64,000 bases of DNA from Diplonema papillatum (GCA_030068145.1 JAPJBO010000187.1:1-64000); one strand, 5' to 3'; shown: positions 10,609 through 20,715, numbered from the stretch's first letter. Numbers and translations: made by a program. The notes: generated by a model from the sequence alone, not told the origin.

Positions 10609-10775
10609 CGGACCTGCACTCAGATGCAGGCCAGCCCAGGTCGCAGTGAGGTGGCGTTCACTGTGTGCTGAAGAAGCATTTCTTTGGACTACCGCTCCGG
10701 AAGCAACCGGATACCGGCAGCCCCGCTGTACCAACATGGCTAGTACAGTGTCCCGCGCTCCAAAAAAAAAAAAAA
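10609..10775 (+). mobile_element. Retrotransposon A, copy 3 (3' UTR only)
   Basis: The last 150 or so bases of the element A 3' UTR, including the CCTGCA...TGCAGG hairpin, plus poly(A) at 10762-10775. It starts immediately after the poly(A) of element B copy 2. The sequence matches copy 2 almost exactly. Confidence 0.88.
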
Positions 10776-10901
10776 TTGTGTCTCTCTGGCATGCCTTCCG
10801 GCCCGAAGAGGCCCGTAAAGCCTGCCCGAAAACTGGAACGCGGCTCTCCGGAGCTGCCAAAAGAATGTGGTGCCTCTTGCAAAAAAAAAAAAAAAAAAAA
10901 A
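10776..10901 (+). mobile_element. Unidentified short retroelement tail (X)
   Basis: About 105 bp followed by a 21-nt poly(A) (10881-10901), starting directly after the poly(A) of A copy 3. It is too short to place in a family. It ends against the T run of the reversed LINE D, so two A tails meet tail to tail here. Confidence 0.55.
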
Positions 10902-12818
10902 TTTTTTTGAACTCAGGGACCAGTTTGGAAGCAGAAGCAACGAACGAACGGGGCCTAAGCTAGAAAACTGGCGGCCAGGGGGGAAACCAATCTACACGAT
11001 TAAACGGTAAGACCGGAAACTGGCCTGTCGCAGGGCATTTCCTGCATGCTGACAGTTGAAATAAGGGAGGAAGTGCGGGGTTTAGAGCGTGGGTCTTGGC
11101 GTCAAATGAGGAGTTTACATCTATTGGTTGTATTGGTCGTCTACAAGCAGTCTACTCTTCTGTACAGCATTTACACTTCAGATTCAAAGTCTCCCGTTTC
11201 CTGCAGCATTTGTATGGTTTTTGCGCAGTTTTCCGGTTTAAATAGTTCTGGTAGTCCCAGTTTCTCGGGAAAGAACATCGAACGGGTAGGTTTTGTTGCT
11301 GTACAGTTAATTAGTACGTGTTCTAGTAGGTTTTCTGGCTTTTCCTTGCAGTGCCAGCAGGTACTGCCTCGGATATGCCGTTTTCTGTTTTCATTGCTGC
11401 ACAGGTGTTCTTTGTTCAGGCTCGAATGCCCACATCGTATTTGTAGTAGAAAAGTACGTTGTTTGAGAGAGAGGTTGCCGGGCAGTTTGGCAGGTAGGCT
11501 TTGGTTGGTGGCTCGGTAGTGATGGCCTTGCGGCCTTTTACTGTACCAAGTTCGTCTAACTGATTCGATGGTCCGTGCTTTGACTGAGTTGAGGTCTATG
11601 GGCACCAATTTGATGTTCCCTGGGTGAGGGGGCTTCTTTTGTACAAATTTAGCAATCTTGTCGGCGTCTTCGTTGCCTTGTATCCCGCAGTGGGAGGGAA
11701 CGTGCACGATATGTAATGTTGCGTTTCTAGAGAGCAGGCAGTGCCACCTTTTCCAGATCATTTCGGACGCTTTGTCGTACTGTCTTTTTAGACCCTTTTC
11801 AAGAATCCGTAGTACTGACTGCGAGTCCGAACAGATAGCTATCCTGGGGTGGGTTAGATTTGGTAGCTGTGCTAGGAAATACGGGAGCAACTCAGTCGCC
11901 AGCAGTTGGGCTACCATTTCCGTGCGAAAAACCGAGGCATGTGCACCGCCGCTACATCCTACAGCAAAAGTTGACCCCGAGAGGCGAAATAGTCGTAACG
12001 TGAAACGACCTTTAAGTATTGTTGTGGGGAGTTTGATGGACCTTGTATGGTCGAATCCGGTGATATGTATGACACACGCTGAGCCAGTGTGCAAGTCAAG
12101 GGGGGCTTTTGAACCATCAGTGTATATCAACAAGTCATACGGGCCATTCCGATGGAGGAATAATTCGGTTATCTGTCGGTTGACTAGCGGTGTATTTGAT
12201 TTTTTAACACCTGGGATGTTGGTTGTAAACTTGGCTAACGGTGCCGCTATTTGTTCAGGGGTGAGCGGTTCGGTGATGTGACTTTGTCGGGCCACACCGT
12301 TGAGGCCTGCTTGTTCCAGCACCAATTGAGCTCTTGCCAGCAATTTTCCTTTGTTCCATTGTTGCGCGGCGCACTGTCGTTTGGCCAGCGAATCTTTCTG
12401 TCGCCTTAAGTTTTCTACCAGGGTAACGCACTTGACGTCAGCAATGAGATTGAACGGAAGGACCCGTGTCTCTAGGTGCAGTGCATGGAGAGGGGTGGAT
12501 TGGGGAAGTCCGGACACGATCCTGAGTGCTCTATTGTGATCAGCCTTGAGCAGGCTCATGTTACTATCGCTGATCGAGTGTCCGTAAATCGCCAGGCCAT
12601 ATCACCCATTCCACGAAAAAGTGTCACAGATTTTCCGTCTGAAAAGCAGCCCGTTTTGGGTCAAAATTTTGGAATTTTTGGGAAATTTTTTTTGGGATGG
12701 AAAGAGCTATCCCTGGCGATTATGGGCAAGCAATCAGCTCGCGTGACGACCAAAATCTGGCGTGCAGATGGACAAAAGGTCGGTTTTGGGGCTGTTTCAA
12801 AAACCCAAAAAAACGATT

Positions 12819-12886
12819 TCCGGCGGGAATCGAACCACCGACCCACAAACCCCTGTGTGGGTGTGGTAACCTCTGGACCATGGGCT
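12819..12886 (-). other. tRNA-like segment with Pol III A and B boxes (in M1)
   Basis: On the - strand it contains an A-box-like TGGTCCAGAGG and a consensus B box GGTTCGATTCC at tRNA-like spacing, followed by a T-rich stretch. The cloverleaf does not close cleanly, so I treat it as a SINE-type tRNA-derived head, not a functional tRNA. Confidence 0.6.
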
Positions 12887-13090
12887 AAAAAAATGGCGGA
12901 AATTTTTTTTGTTCACTACCGAGTGAGAATTTTGGACTCATTTTGAGTTCTTCGCAAACCGGGCGAAATAAGCTCTGAGAGAGCAGAAATACCGTCCTGG
13001 GACACTGGAAACGAGTAAATGACGATCTCGCACTTTCCGATAAGAATTCCAACTGAGCAGGCGCTAAAAGCGAATTTTGGCCCGAGGTTT

Positions 13091-13160
13091 GGCAACATAG
13101 CCTAACGGTTACCGCACCCTCCTGGGCCCCTGTAGGCCATGGTTCGATTCCCCCGGTCCG
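13091..13160 (+). other. tRNA-like segment with A and B boxes and T-run terminator (in M1)
   Basis: It contains TAGCCTAACGG (A-box-like) and GGTTCGATTCC (B box), and is followed at 13162 by a long T run that would end Pol III transcription. Stem pairing is imperfect. It points opposite to the tRNA-like segment at 12819-12886. Confidence 0.6.
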
Positions 13161-14009
13161 ATTTTTTTTTTTTGCGATTTTTCGGTGTGAAAAGCAGCCG
13201 TCTGGAAATGATTTTCGAGGTCTTTTTGGGAAATTTTTTGGTTTTCGAGTAGTTCTGGGATGCGCGATTATGGGCAAGCTGCCAGCTAGCCCAGCGATCA
13301 AAATCTGACCCCCTCCTGGATGCAGAGAGAAAAAAAACCGATCTCCAGGACCCCATTTTTTCGGGTGCCGACCTCCATTTCCGGGGGGGGGGTCGGTCAA
13401 AATTTTTATCCGACCAAATATTCGGAAAGCCCTGTCCTCAACGGATTCAAACGTGTCCTCAAAATCTCGAAACCGACCATTTTCGGACCTGCAGATGAAA
13501 ATTTTCGGCAGAAATCCGAAAAAAGCCGAAATCTGTGACACTTTTTCGTGGAATGGGTGATATGTCAGGACGGGGAGGGAATACGTGAGATACAGAGTTC
13601 TAAGGATTTCTTGATGATTCATTGCTAGCCGGGGCTTCAACTCATTTAGAACAGCTAAGCGAGAGTAAAAGCGTTTTCTAATTGTCTGTACATGGGGGTC
13701 AAAAGAAAGAGAGTTGTCCATGATAACACCGAGGTATCTTGCACTAGTGACGTTGGGAATGCATTTGGACACAACTAATAGAATTCTTTCTTGGGTTCGC
13801 ATAACCTGTGCAAGGGTATCATAATCATGAACCTCGAACCCGTTGCATTCTGTTATCAACAACCCATCCAAGGAGTGAAGTTGTTGGTGCTCGAGTGCTT
13901 TTTGTGATAGTTTGAAGGTCAGCGTTTCTTCGTCAAAGAGGTCTGCCGGGAGGAGACCAATGGCCCGCAAAATTGATTTGTCCAGGGTCGTCAATTTCAA
14001 AAAATTATA

Positions 14010-14091
14010 GGCGAGATGGCCGAGTGGTCTAAGGCGTCGCGTTAAGGCCGCGATCTCTTCGGAGGCGTGGGTTCAAACCCCACTCTCGTCA
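14010..14091 (+). tRNA. tRNA-Leu(AAG): tRNA-Leu (anticodon AAG)
   Basis: The cloverleaf closes fully. The acceptor GGCGAGA pairs with TCTCGTC (one G-T pair). The anticodon stem is TCGCG/CGCGA around the 7-base loop TTAAGGC, giving anticodon AAG. The long variable arm expected of a leucine tRNA is present, and the T arm is GTGGG-TTCAAAC-CCCAC. The discriminator is A at 14091 and TTTT at 14092-14095 is a Pol III terminator. There is no intron and CCA is not encoded. The 5' end of LINE D lies immediately upstream. Confidence 0.95.
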
Positions 14092-14095
14092 TTTT
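14092..14095 (+). terminator. Pol III terminator of tRNA-Leu
   Basis: A run of four T directly after the discriminator base. Confidence 0.75.
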
Positions 14096-14129
14096 CCGAG
14101 ACTCCCCCCAGTAGGTCCCCACAGGGGGT

Positions 14130-14370
14130 AAACACCATTCTCACACTTTTTCAACAATTCTTACCATTCTCACACGGTTGCAACAAATGCTACCATTCTC
14201 ACACAGTCCAAACAATTTCTTACCATTCTCACACAGTCGCAACAAATGCTACCATTCTCACACAGTCCAAACAATTTCTTACCATTCTCACACAGTCGCA
14301 ACAAAATGCTACCATTCTCACACAGTCGCAACAAATGCTACCATTCTCACACAGTCGCGCAGTCGCGTGT
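14130..14370. repeat. 29-30-bp tandem repeat
   Basis: About eight copies of a unit of the form CCATTCTCACACAGTCGCAA plus roughly ten bases, with two alternating variants (CGCAACAAATGCTA and CCAAACAATTTCTTA). It begins with CCATTCT like the 30-bp repeat of the K composite, but otherwise differs. Confidence 0.85.
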
Positions 14371-14453
14371 ACACACAAAATAATTAGAAAGCTACAGGGC
14401 AGTGTGGGTTTAGCTACAAAAAGCTACAGCTACTGGGGGGGCCCAAAATAATA

Positions 14454-14773
14454 TCACCCATTCCACGAAAAAGTGTCACAGATTTCGGCTTTTTTCGGAT
14501 TTCTGCCGAAAATTTCCATCTGCAGGTCCGAAAATGGTCGGTTTCGAGATTTTGAGGACACGTTTGAATCCGTTGAGGACAGGGCTTTCCGAATATTTGG
14601 TCGGATAAAAATTTTGACCGACCCCCCCCCCCGGAAATGGAGGTCGGCACCCGAAAAAATGGGGTCCTGGAGATCGGTTTTTCTCTCTGCATCAGGAGGG
14701 GTCAGATTTTGATCGCTGGGCTAGCTGGCAGCTTGCCCATAATCGCGCATCCCAGAACTACTCGAAAACCAAA
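14454..14773 (-). mobile_element. M1 copy 2, first fragment (reverse)
   Basis: Reverse-strand match to M1 bases 13560 down to about 13241, starting at the inverted-repeat end and preceded by TA. It stops abruptly at the K composite; the missing continuation is at 22041-22166. Confidence 0.8.
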
Positions 14774-14819
14774 GTACGTGCGCTCGGCTAAGGCCGGCGC
14801 GTGGCGAGACTGGAGGCAG

Positions 14820-15040
14820 CAGTTAAAGTTCGGGGAACAGTAAAGTTCGGGCTAAGCTAAGTTCGGGCAATGCTGGTGAAGCTAAGTTCGAGTGATGCTA
14901 AGTTCGGGCGTTGCTAAGTTCGGGCGTTGCTAAGTTCTGGTGCTAAGCGCTCAGGCTGCGCTGGTACTAAGAAAAAGTTCCGGCACGAGCGAAGTTCGGC
15001 CAGGGTGGTAAAGTCCGGTGAAGCCAAGGTCGGTGCTCGT
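14820..15040 (-). repeat. 16-bp minisatellite (degenerate)
   Basis: Reverse-oriented, diverged copies of the unit GAACTTWGCTTCRCCC. This copy belongs to the K terminus at 14774 and is followed by a G/C hairpin-like stretch and TACGGCGAAAAGTTTGGCGC, also found in reverse at 17485-17525 and 60905-60935. Confidence 0.75.
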
Positions 15041-15164
15041 GCCCGGGGGGGGACACCCCCCCGGACCCACCGAGTACGGCGAAAAGTTTGGCGCTGGTAC
15101 CCGGGTTTGCGCCCCCCCGGGAGGTGAAGTCCTAAATATGACGTTTGAAACTTTTTTTGCCCAT

Positions 15165-15270
15165 TCTATTACTATTTCAAACTTTTATACCATTCTCCCA
15201 AACTTTTATACCATTCTATTACTACCCCCAAACTTTTACACCATTCTATTACTACCCCCAAACTTTTATT
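15165..15270 (+). repeat. 30-bp satellite
   Basis: Short array of CCATTCTATTACTACCCCCA plus AACTTTTATA. It separates K units here and at 16898-16925 and 18667-18745, and is seen in reverse at 21128-21236. Confidence 0.8.
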
Positions 15271-15949
15271 CGAGACTGGAGGTCCTATGAACATGCAATG
15301 TGAATAGCCTCTATTCGAGCCAACCCGGCTTTTTTTACTGTACTGTTTTGTACTAGATAATAGCGCGGAGCTGGCTTTTTCCGTTTTTCGGCAGCGGCAG
15401 CGAAACAGCGCCACGCGCCCGACAACAACAGAAGCGAAAGCAAACCCCCCCCGACCGACACGGAAGACCGACTCAACAGGCAAACCTGGCACGCCAGGGT
15501 TACCAAAAGACGTCAGAACACCGCACCGGAAAGGGAGGGCGAGCGAAGGACGAAGCCACAACAAAACCAAGGAAAAACAACCATCACTGCACACAACACG
15601 CAGAGCCAAGCAGCATATCAGCAGCGAACCAAAGCAAACCCTTGACAAATTACTATCACAGGCAACTGACAGCGCGACAATCGCCGGAAACACACCGACC
15701 GCGACTGGTAAAGCCTGGCACGCCAGGACATCATTACCAGAAGAGCGGCAAGAAACAAGGGGAGGGCGGGCAAGAAACAATCCCACTGAACCCCCCCACA
15801 ACCATACCAAGAACGAACGAAAGGAAACAGAAAACAAACAAACGCCCCAAGGATGAAGAGAAGGCACAAGGAACCTTAGCACCGTATCCCCAAGCCTAAC
15901 CCGGGTGCGGTTTCCAAATTTTTGAAATTGAAATTGAAATTTCGGATTT
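15271..15949. repeat. K-type terminus and unassigned GC-rich sequence
   Basis: It starts with the K terminus TTCGAGACTGGAGGTCCTAT and the segment CTCTATTCGAGCCAACCCGG, both repeated at 16926 and 60540 and in reverse at about 22010. The remaining 500 bp encode nothing I recognise. Confidence 0.5.
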
Positions 15950-16055
15950 CATGCCTGTATGGTCCACTTCAACAGTGCGACGGTCTCCGGACCCACAGGT
16001 CCGCGGTTCGATCCCCGCGCGAAGTGTTTTTTTCGGTTTGAAATTTTTGAGAATT
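15950..16055 (+). repeat. SINE-like unit with tRNA-like head
   Basis: A B box (GGTTCGATCCC) at about 16004 is preceded by a weak A-box-like TGGTCCACTTC and followed by a T run and TTTCGGTTTGAAAT. A body of the form TTTTTCGGT..GAA follows the tRNA-like heads elsewhere in the window. It is interrupted at about 16055 by a K terminus. Confidence 0.5.
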
Positions 16056-16079
16056 TTTCGAGACTGGAGTCCTATGAAC

Positions 16080-16850
16080 ATGCAATGTTCACCAGAACTT
16101 TGCTTCACCCGAACTTCGCCCGAACTTTGCTTCGCCCGAACTTTGCTTCACCAGAACTTTGCTTCACCCGAACTTAGCTTCACCCGAACTTAGCTTCGCC
16201 CGAACTTTGTTTCGCCCGATCTTAGCTTCACCAGAACTTTGCTTCACCCGAACTTTGCTTCCCCCAGAACTTAGCTTCGCCCGGACTTTGTTTCGCCCGA
16301 ACTTAGCTTGACCCGAACTTTGCTTCACCAGAACTTTGCTTCACCCGAACTTAGCTTCACCCGAACTTAGCTTCGCCCGAACTTTGTTTCGCCCGATCTT
16401 AGCTTCACCAGAACTTTGCTTCACCCGAACTTTGCTTCCCCCAGAACTTAGCTTCGCCCGGACTTTGTTTCGCCCGAACTTAGCTTGACCCGAACTTTGC
16501 TTCGCCCGAACTTTGCTTCGCCCGAACTTTGCTTCGCCCGAACTTAGCTTGACCCGAACTTTGCTTCGCCCGAACTTTGCTTCACCAGAACTTAGCTTCG
16601 CCCGAACTTTGCTTCACCCGAACTTAGCTTCGCCGAACTTTTTCGCCCGATCTTAGCTTCACCAGAACGTCCGAACTTTGCTTCACCCAGAACTTAGCTT
16701 CGCCCGGACTTTGTTTCGCCCGAACTTTGCTTCGCCCGAACTTTGTTTCGCCCGAACTTAGCTTCACCCGAACTTTGCCTTCACCAGAACTTAGCATTGC
16801 CCGAACTTCGCTTCGCCCGAACTTTGCTGTTCCCCGAACTTTAACTGCTG
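16080..16850 (+). repeat. 16-bp minisatellite, main array
   Basis: About 48 units of GAACTTWGCTTCRCCC/M with a few longer or shorter units. Two blocks of about 170 bp (near 16140 and 16330) are near-identical, pointing to higher-order duplication. The array ends in the K terminus TGCCTCCAGTCTCGCCACGC at about 16851-16890. Confidence 0.9.
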
Positions 16851-17053
16851 CCTCCAGTCTCGCCACGCGCCGGCCTTAGCCGAGCGCACGTACTTCCATT
16901 CTATTACTACCCCCAAACTTTTATTCGAGACTGGAGGTCCTATGAACATGCAATGTGAATAGCCTCTATTCGAGCCAACCCGGCTTTTCTTCATGAAAAA
17001 AGTGTATTGTTTTTGGAAAGAGCCGGGCAAGCTTTTTTTTTCCCTCGCAGAAG

Positions 17054-17280
17054 GTATGCGGGTGGCAGAGTGACCGGGCGCCGGCCTTCAGGCCGGTGAG
17101 TCCGGGTTCGAACCACGCCCATGACATTTTTCCGGTCGAAGATTGTTTTCGAGGTTTGTTGCGTTTCGGGGTCAAATGTGCCCGAAAATTGCGTTCTTGG
17201 CGGGTTTCTCAGTATCTCGCGGTATTTGGGTCACCCCGGGAAACGGAGTCGGGCGGCCGAGCTTGCCATCACAGGCCAAA
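17054..17280 (+). repeat. SINE-like unit, tRNA-like head
   Basis: A box TGGCAGAGTGACC and B box GGTTCGAACCA surround a hairpin CCGGCC-TTCA-GGCCGG. The body begins ATTTTTCCGGTCGAAGAT and ends near the GGGTCACCCCGGGAAACGG segment. Nearly the same unit recurs at 17613-17850 and, in reverse, at 21560-21764. The T stem and acceptor do not pair fully, so it is not called a tRNA gene. Confidence 0.65.
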
Positions 17281-17289
17281 CTTGCTACG

Positions 17290-17460
17290 AGAACCGAACT
17301 TTGCTTCACCAGAACTCAGCTTCGTGCGAACTTTGCTTCGTCCGAACTCAGCTGCGCCCGTACCAGAATTTAGCATCGCCCGAACTTTGCTTCGCCAGAA
17401 CTTAACTTCGCCCGAGCGTTGCTTCGCCCGAACTCAGTCCGCCCGAACTTTTGCTTCGCC
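17290..17460 (+). repeat. 16-bp minisatellite, short array
   Basis: Roughly ten diverged units of GAACTTWGCTTCRCCC following the SINE-like unit. Confidence 0.8.
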
Positions 17461-17612
17461 GGGGGGCGGCGGGGGGGGCGCCCCCCACCCGGGTACCAGC
17501 GCCAAACTTTTCCCGCACTCGGTGGGTCGGGGGGGGTCCGGGGGGGGTGTCATGAAAAAAGTGTATTGTTTTTGGAAAGAGCCGGGCAAGCTTTTTTTTT
17601 TCCTCGCAAAAG

Positions 17613-17850
17613 GTATGCGGGTGGCAGAGTGACCGGGCGTCGGCCTTCAGGCCGGTGGGTCCGGGTTCGAACCCCGCCCATGACATTTTTCCGGTCGAAG
17701 ATTGTTTTCGAGGTTTTGTTGCGTTTCCAGGTCCAATGTGCCCGAAAATTGCGTTTTTGCGGAGTTTTTCAATATCTCGCGGCATTTGGGTCACCACGGG
17801 AAACGGAGTCGGGGGGGGGGGCGGGGGGGGCCCGGGGTACTGGCGCCGAA
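17613..17850 (+). repeat. SINE-like unit, tRNA-like head (second copy)
   Basis: A second copy of the 17054 unit, with B box GGTTCGAACCC. It differs by scattered substitutions and a G-rich insertion near 17810-17835. Confidence 0.65.
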
Positions 17851-17864
17851 CTTGCCACCAGAAC

Positions 17865-18610
17865 CCGAACTTTGCTTCGCCCGAACTTTGCTTCGCCCGA
17901 ACTTTGCTTCGCCCGAACTTTGCTTCACCAGAACTTTGCTTCACCCGAACTTTGTTTCGCCCGAACTTAGCTTCACCCGAACTTTGTTTCGCCCGAACTT
18001 AGCTTCACCAGAACTTTGCTTTAGGTTCGCCGAACTTAGCTTCGTCCGAACTTTGTTTCGCCCGAACTTAGCTTCGCCCGAACTTTGCTTCACCAGAACT
18101 TTGCTTCATCCGAACTTTGCTTCACCAGAACTTTGCTTCACCCGAACTTAGCTTCGCCCGGACTTTGTTTCGCCCGAACTTAGCTTCGCCCGAACTTTGC
18201 TTCACCAGAACTTTGCTTCATCCGAACTTTGCTTCACCAGAACTTTGCTTCACCCAGAACTTAGCTTCGCCCGGACTTTGTTTCGCCCGAACTTAGCTTC
18301 GCCCGAACTTTGCTTCGCCCGAACTTTGCTTCGCCCGAACTTTGCTTCACCCAGAACTTAGCTTCGCCCGAACTTTGCTTCACCAGAACTTTGCTTCACC
18401 CGAACTTAGCTTCACCCGAACTTTGTTTCGCCCGAACTTAGCTTCACCAGAACTTTGCTTTAGGTTCGACGAACTTAGCTTCGTCCGAACTTTGTTTCGC
18501 CCGAACTTAGCTTCGCCCGAACTTTGCTTCACCAGAACTTTGCTTCACCCGAACTTTGCTTAGCCCGAACTTTGTTTCGCCCGCCCGATCTTAGCTTCAC
18601 CAGAACTCAC
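17865..18610 (+). repeat. 16-bp minisatellite, second main array
   Basis: About 45 units with the same consensus as 16080-16850. An internal 150-bp block is duplicated (near 17960 and 18420). It ends in the K terminus CTGCTGCCTCCAGTCTCGCC, running to about 18667. Confidence 0.9.
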
Positions 18611-18666
18611 GAACTTTAACTGCTGCCTCCAGTCTCGCCACGCGCCGGCCTTAGCCGAGCGCACGT

Positions 18667-18745
18667 ACCATTCTATTACTACCCCCAAACTTTTATACCA
18701 TTCTATTACTACCCCCAAACTTTTATACCATTCTATTACTATTGC
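18667..18745 (+). repeat. 30-bp satellite
   Basis: About two and a half copies of CCATTCTATTACTACCCCCA plus AACTTTTATA, directly after a K terminus. Confidence 0.8.
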
Positions 18746-18772
18746 AACTCTGGAGACTGAATTCACCCATTG

Positions 18773-20715
18773 CAGGGCTGGTTAGCCACAACTTGCCACA
18801 TTGTGGCCCATTTAGCCACAACTTTAGCCACAATGTTGTGGCTAAATTGTGGCTAAATGTGCAAAAATTTTGATCGAAAAAAAGACCACCCAAAACACGC
18901 TAAACACCGTTTTTTGTGTGGATTTTCGTGTTTTTTGGATGGTTTTGGGTATTCTGGGCCTCATACCCCCCCAACAGACCTCGAGTTCGCTTCTCGTGGA
19001 TTCGAGCGGTTTTTGCCAACTTGCAGCCAAGTGCTGCCAATTTCTGGGGTGACTCAGCCAGAATTCGCTATTATTTTGCGAAATCCGCGGCTTGTGGGGG
19101 TTCTCCCGGATGGTACTGGACCCTTTCGACAATTTCAGGTGGATTCTGTGCGAATAAACGGGGGAAATCCTTGCCAGGCTCCTCGTTCCACACGGTGGCC
19201 ACACGTGACGAAGCTCCCCAACCGGACTTCTAACCGGAGCCGACAACAAGGCACACCGGAAACCGTTCCTCTCCCGACCTAACGGAGCTAAAGGATGGCC
19301 AGGTACATTCATGTTCCCATGTTTCCCTCTCAAAAGGCTAAGGCCCAGGCTCCGTACACTTCAAAAAAAGAAACGTGGCAACCGTGTGGCGACCAGCCTG
19401 CTGTCCAGACCGATTCAATCGCCGGCGACTTTGAACACTGTGGTATTTTCGACAGCAGGACTCGGTCCAAGTCCCGGGGTAGGCTGTCATCGCGGATAAT
19501 GACTTCAACAGTTCACTACGAATGCGACACGATCATGTCCGCAAACCCGTTGCACAGGATTTGCACCGACCCGTGCACCAGTTTGCTGTCGGTTCCTTGC
19601 TACTGTAAAAAGTTTCCGTTCATCGATTACTTGTTGCAACTGTTGCATTGCAAGCAACCTATCCTGGACTCAGGCTGGGGGCTGATTTCACCGTCAAATT
19701 TGATGCCATGATGAGAACGCGAAACCGAGAGTCTGGTAAGCACATGACTGGCGCTTGCACGGTGCAGAGTACGGAAGAGTACACTGCGCAGCGGTGCTGC
19801 CTGCCAAGCGGGTCACCTCCTCCTGAACACCGAGCAGGATGACGGTCACTGGTCTCGCCGCGCCTGGGCAGTGCTACACCGTGCAGTGCACGGCGATGCA
19901 GAGCTGATGCGCACCGGTTGTGATACAACCTGTTCTGCATCTCCCTCGGGTGCGGCTCCGAGCAGCACCAACCTGGTGACCAGGCTCGGTGCGATTCGCA
20001 CTGAACTAAGCCGTGACGAAGAAGAACGAAAAAGCGGATGAGTGGATGAGTGAACGTCGTTGCATGCAGGTCCGCGGCTGGAACAACTTCAATTCAGAAT
20101 GTCAGTGGCATGAATTGAAGGATGTCAAGCTTTCGCAGCCTGAATCAGGACTGCTGAGAGGAAAGGTGAGTCCCAGTCGACTCTCGAGCTGTTGGGAGTG
20201 GCAGTGGCAATAAACCGGGACCGCGGTAGCATGAACCATGTTTGGAACGTGCACGTGACACGAAGATACCCATCCCGTGTTGCGCAGCGCACGGGACCGG
20301 GGAGCCTGGCAAGCATTTCCCCCGTTTATTCGCACAGAATCCACCTGAAATTGTCGAAAGGGTCCAGTACCAACCGGGAAAACCCCCAGTGGGCCCCACA
20401 AGCCGCGGATTTCGCAATAGCGAATTCTGGCTGAGTCACCCCAGAAACTGGCAGCACTTGGCTGCAAGTTGGCAAAAACCACTCGAATCCACGAAAGGCG
20501 AACTCGAGGTCTGTTGGGGGGGTATGAGGCCCAGAATACCCAAAACCATCCAAAAAACACGAAAATCTACCCGAAAAACGGTGTTTAGCGTGTTTTGGGT
20601 GGTCTTTTTTTCGATCAAAAAATTTGCACATTTAGCCACAATTTAGCCACAACATTGTGGCTAAAGTTGTGGCCCAATGGGCCACATTGTGGCAAGTTGT
20701 GGCTAACCAGCCCTG
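18773..20715. mobile_element. J: hAT-type foldback element with ~410-bp inverted repeats
   Basis: The ends are CAGGGCTGGTTAGCC and its complement. CCCATTG flanks both sides (18766-18772 and 20716-20722), a 7-bp duplication that becomes 8 bp if one C is shared with the end. Inverted repeats run 18773-19182 and 20301-20715 with few mismatches. CAGGG ends with about 8-bp duplications are typical of hAT elements. Next to each end is a nested palindromic motif (GCCACAA...TTGTGGC). The roughly 1.1-kb interior encodes no transposase, so the element is non-autonomous. Confidence 0.85.

Larger units (their letters stand above)
12602..13560. mobile_element. M1: 959-bp TIR element in LINE D, TA target duplication
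   Basis: The ends are perfect 32-bp inverted repeats, starting TCACCCATTCCACGAAAAAG on the left and its complement on the right. TA flanks both sides (12600-12601 and 13561-13562). There is no transposase gene, so it is non-autonomous; a TA duplication is typical of Tc1/mariner/pogo-type transposases. The interior holds two tRNA-like segments in opposite orientation and long T/A runs. A second, split copy lies at 14454-14773 plus 22041-22166, and a related element lies near 33783. Confidence 0.85.
10902..14009 (-). mobile_element. LINE D (I/Jockey-like), reverse strand, split by element M1
   Basis: This LINE is read on the - strand. Its 3' end is the T run at 10902-10908 (its poly(A)), and its 5' end stops at about 14009, directly against the first base of the tRNA-Leu gene. 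The copy is 5' truncated, since no endonuclease or RT palm is present. The coding sequence is interrupted at 12602-13560 by a terminal-inverted-repeat element. Confidence 0.85.
11171..14009 (-). pseudogene. LINE D ORF2 C-terminal part (RT thumb, RNase H, zinc knuckle)
   Basis: The upstream piece (14000 down to 13562) reads like the region behind an RT active site, with SARYLGVIMDNSLSFDPHV and LRTLYLTYSLPVLTY. After the M1 insertion the frame resumes with GLAIYGHS at about 12600. The downstream piece carries RNase H motifs IYTDGS, VAQLLATELL, ICSDSQSVLRIL and HVPSHCGIQGNEDADKIA, then the knuckle CWHCKEKPENLLEHVLINC. Removing the insertion with one TA copy joins ...VLTY to GLAIYG in frame, so this was one open frame before M1 landed. 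As it stands it is broken and N-terminally truncated. Confidence 0.85.

Noticed and set aside
15172-15882. 236-codon - strand frame, hydrophobic and Cys/Leu-rich
   Set aside because: It overlaps the 30-bp satellite and K termini and shows no family motif; composition alone explains it.
17054-17124. Functional tRNA gene
   Set aside because: A and B boxes are present but the acceptor and T stem do not pair and the anticodon loop is 6 nt or less. The unit is repeated as part of a SINE-like element.
16080-18610. CRISPR-like array
   Set aside because: The 16-bp units are contiguous with no unique spacers, vary in sequence, and lie in a eukaryotic repeat element.
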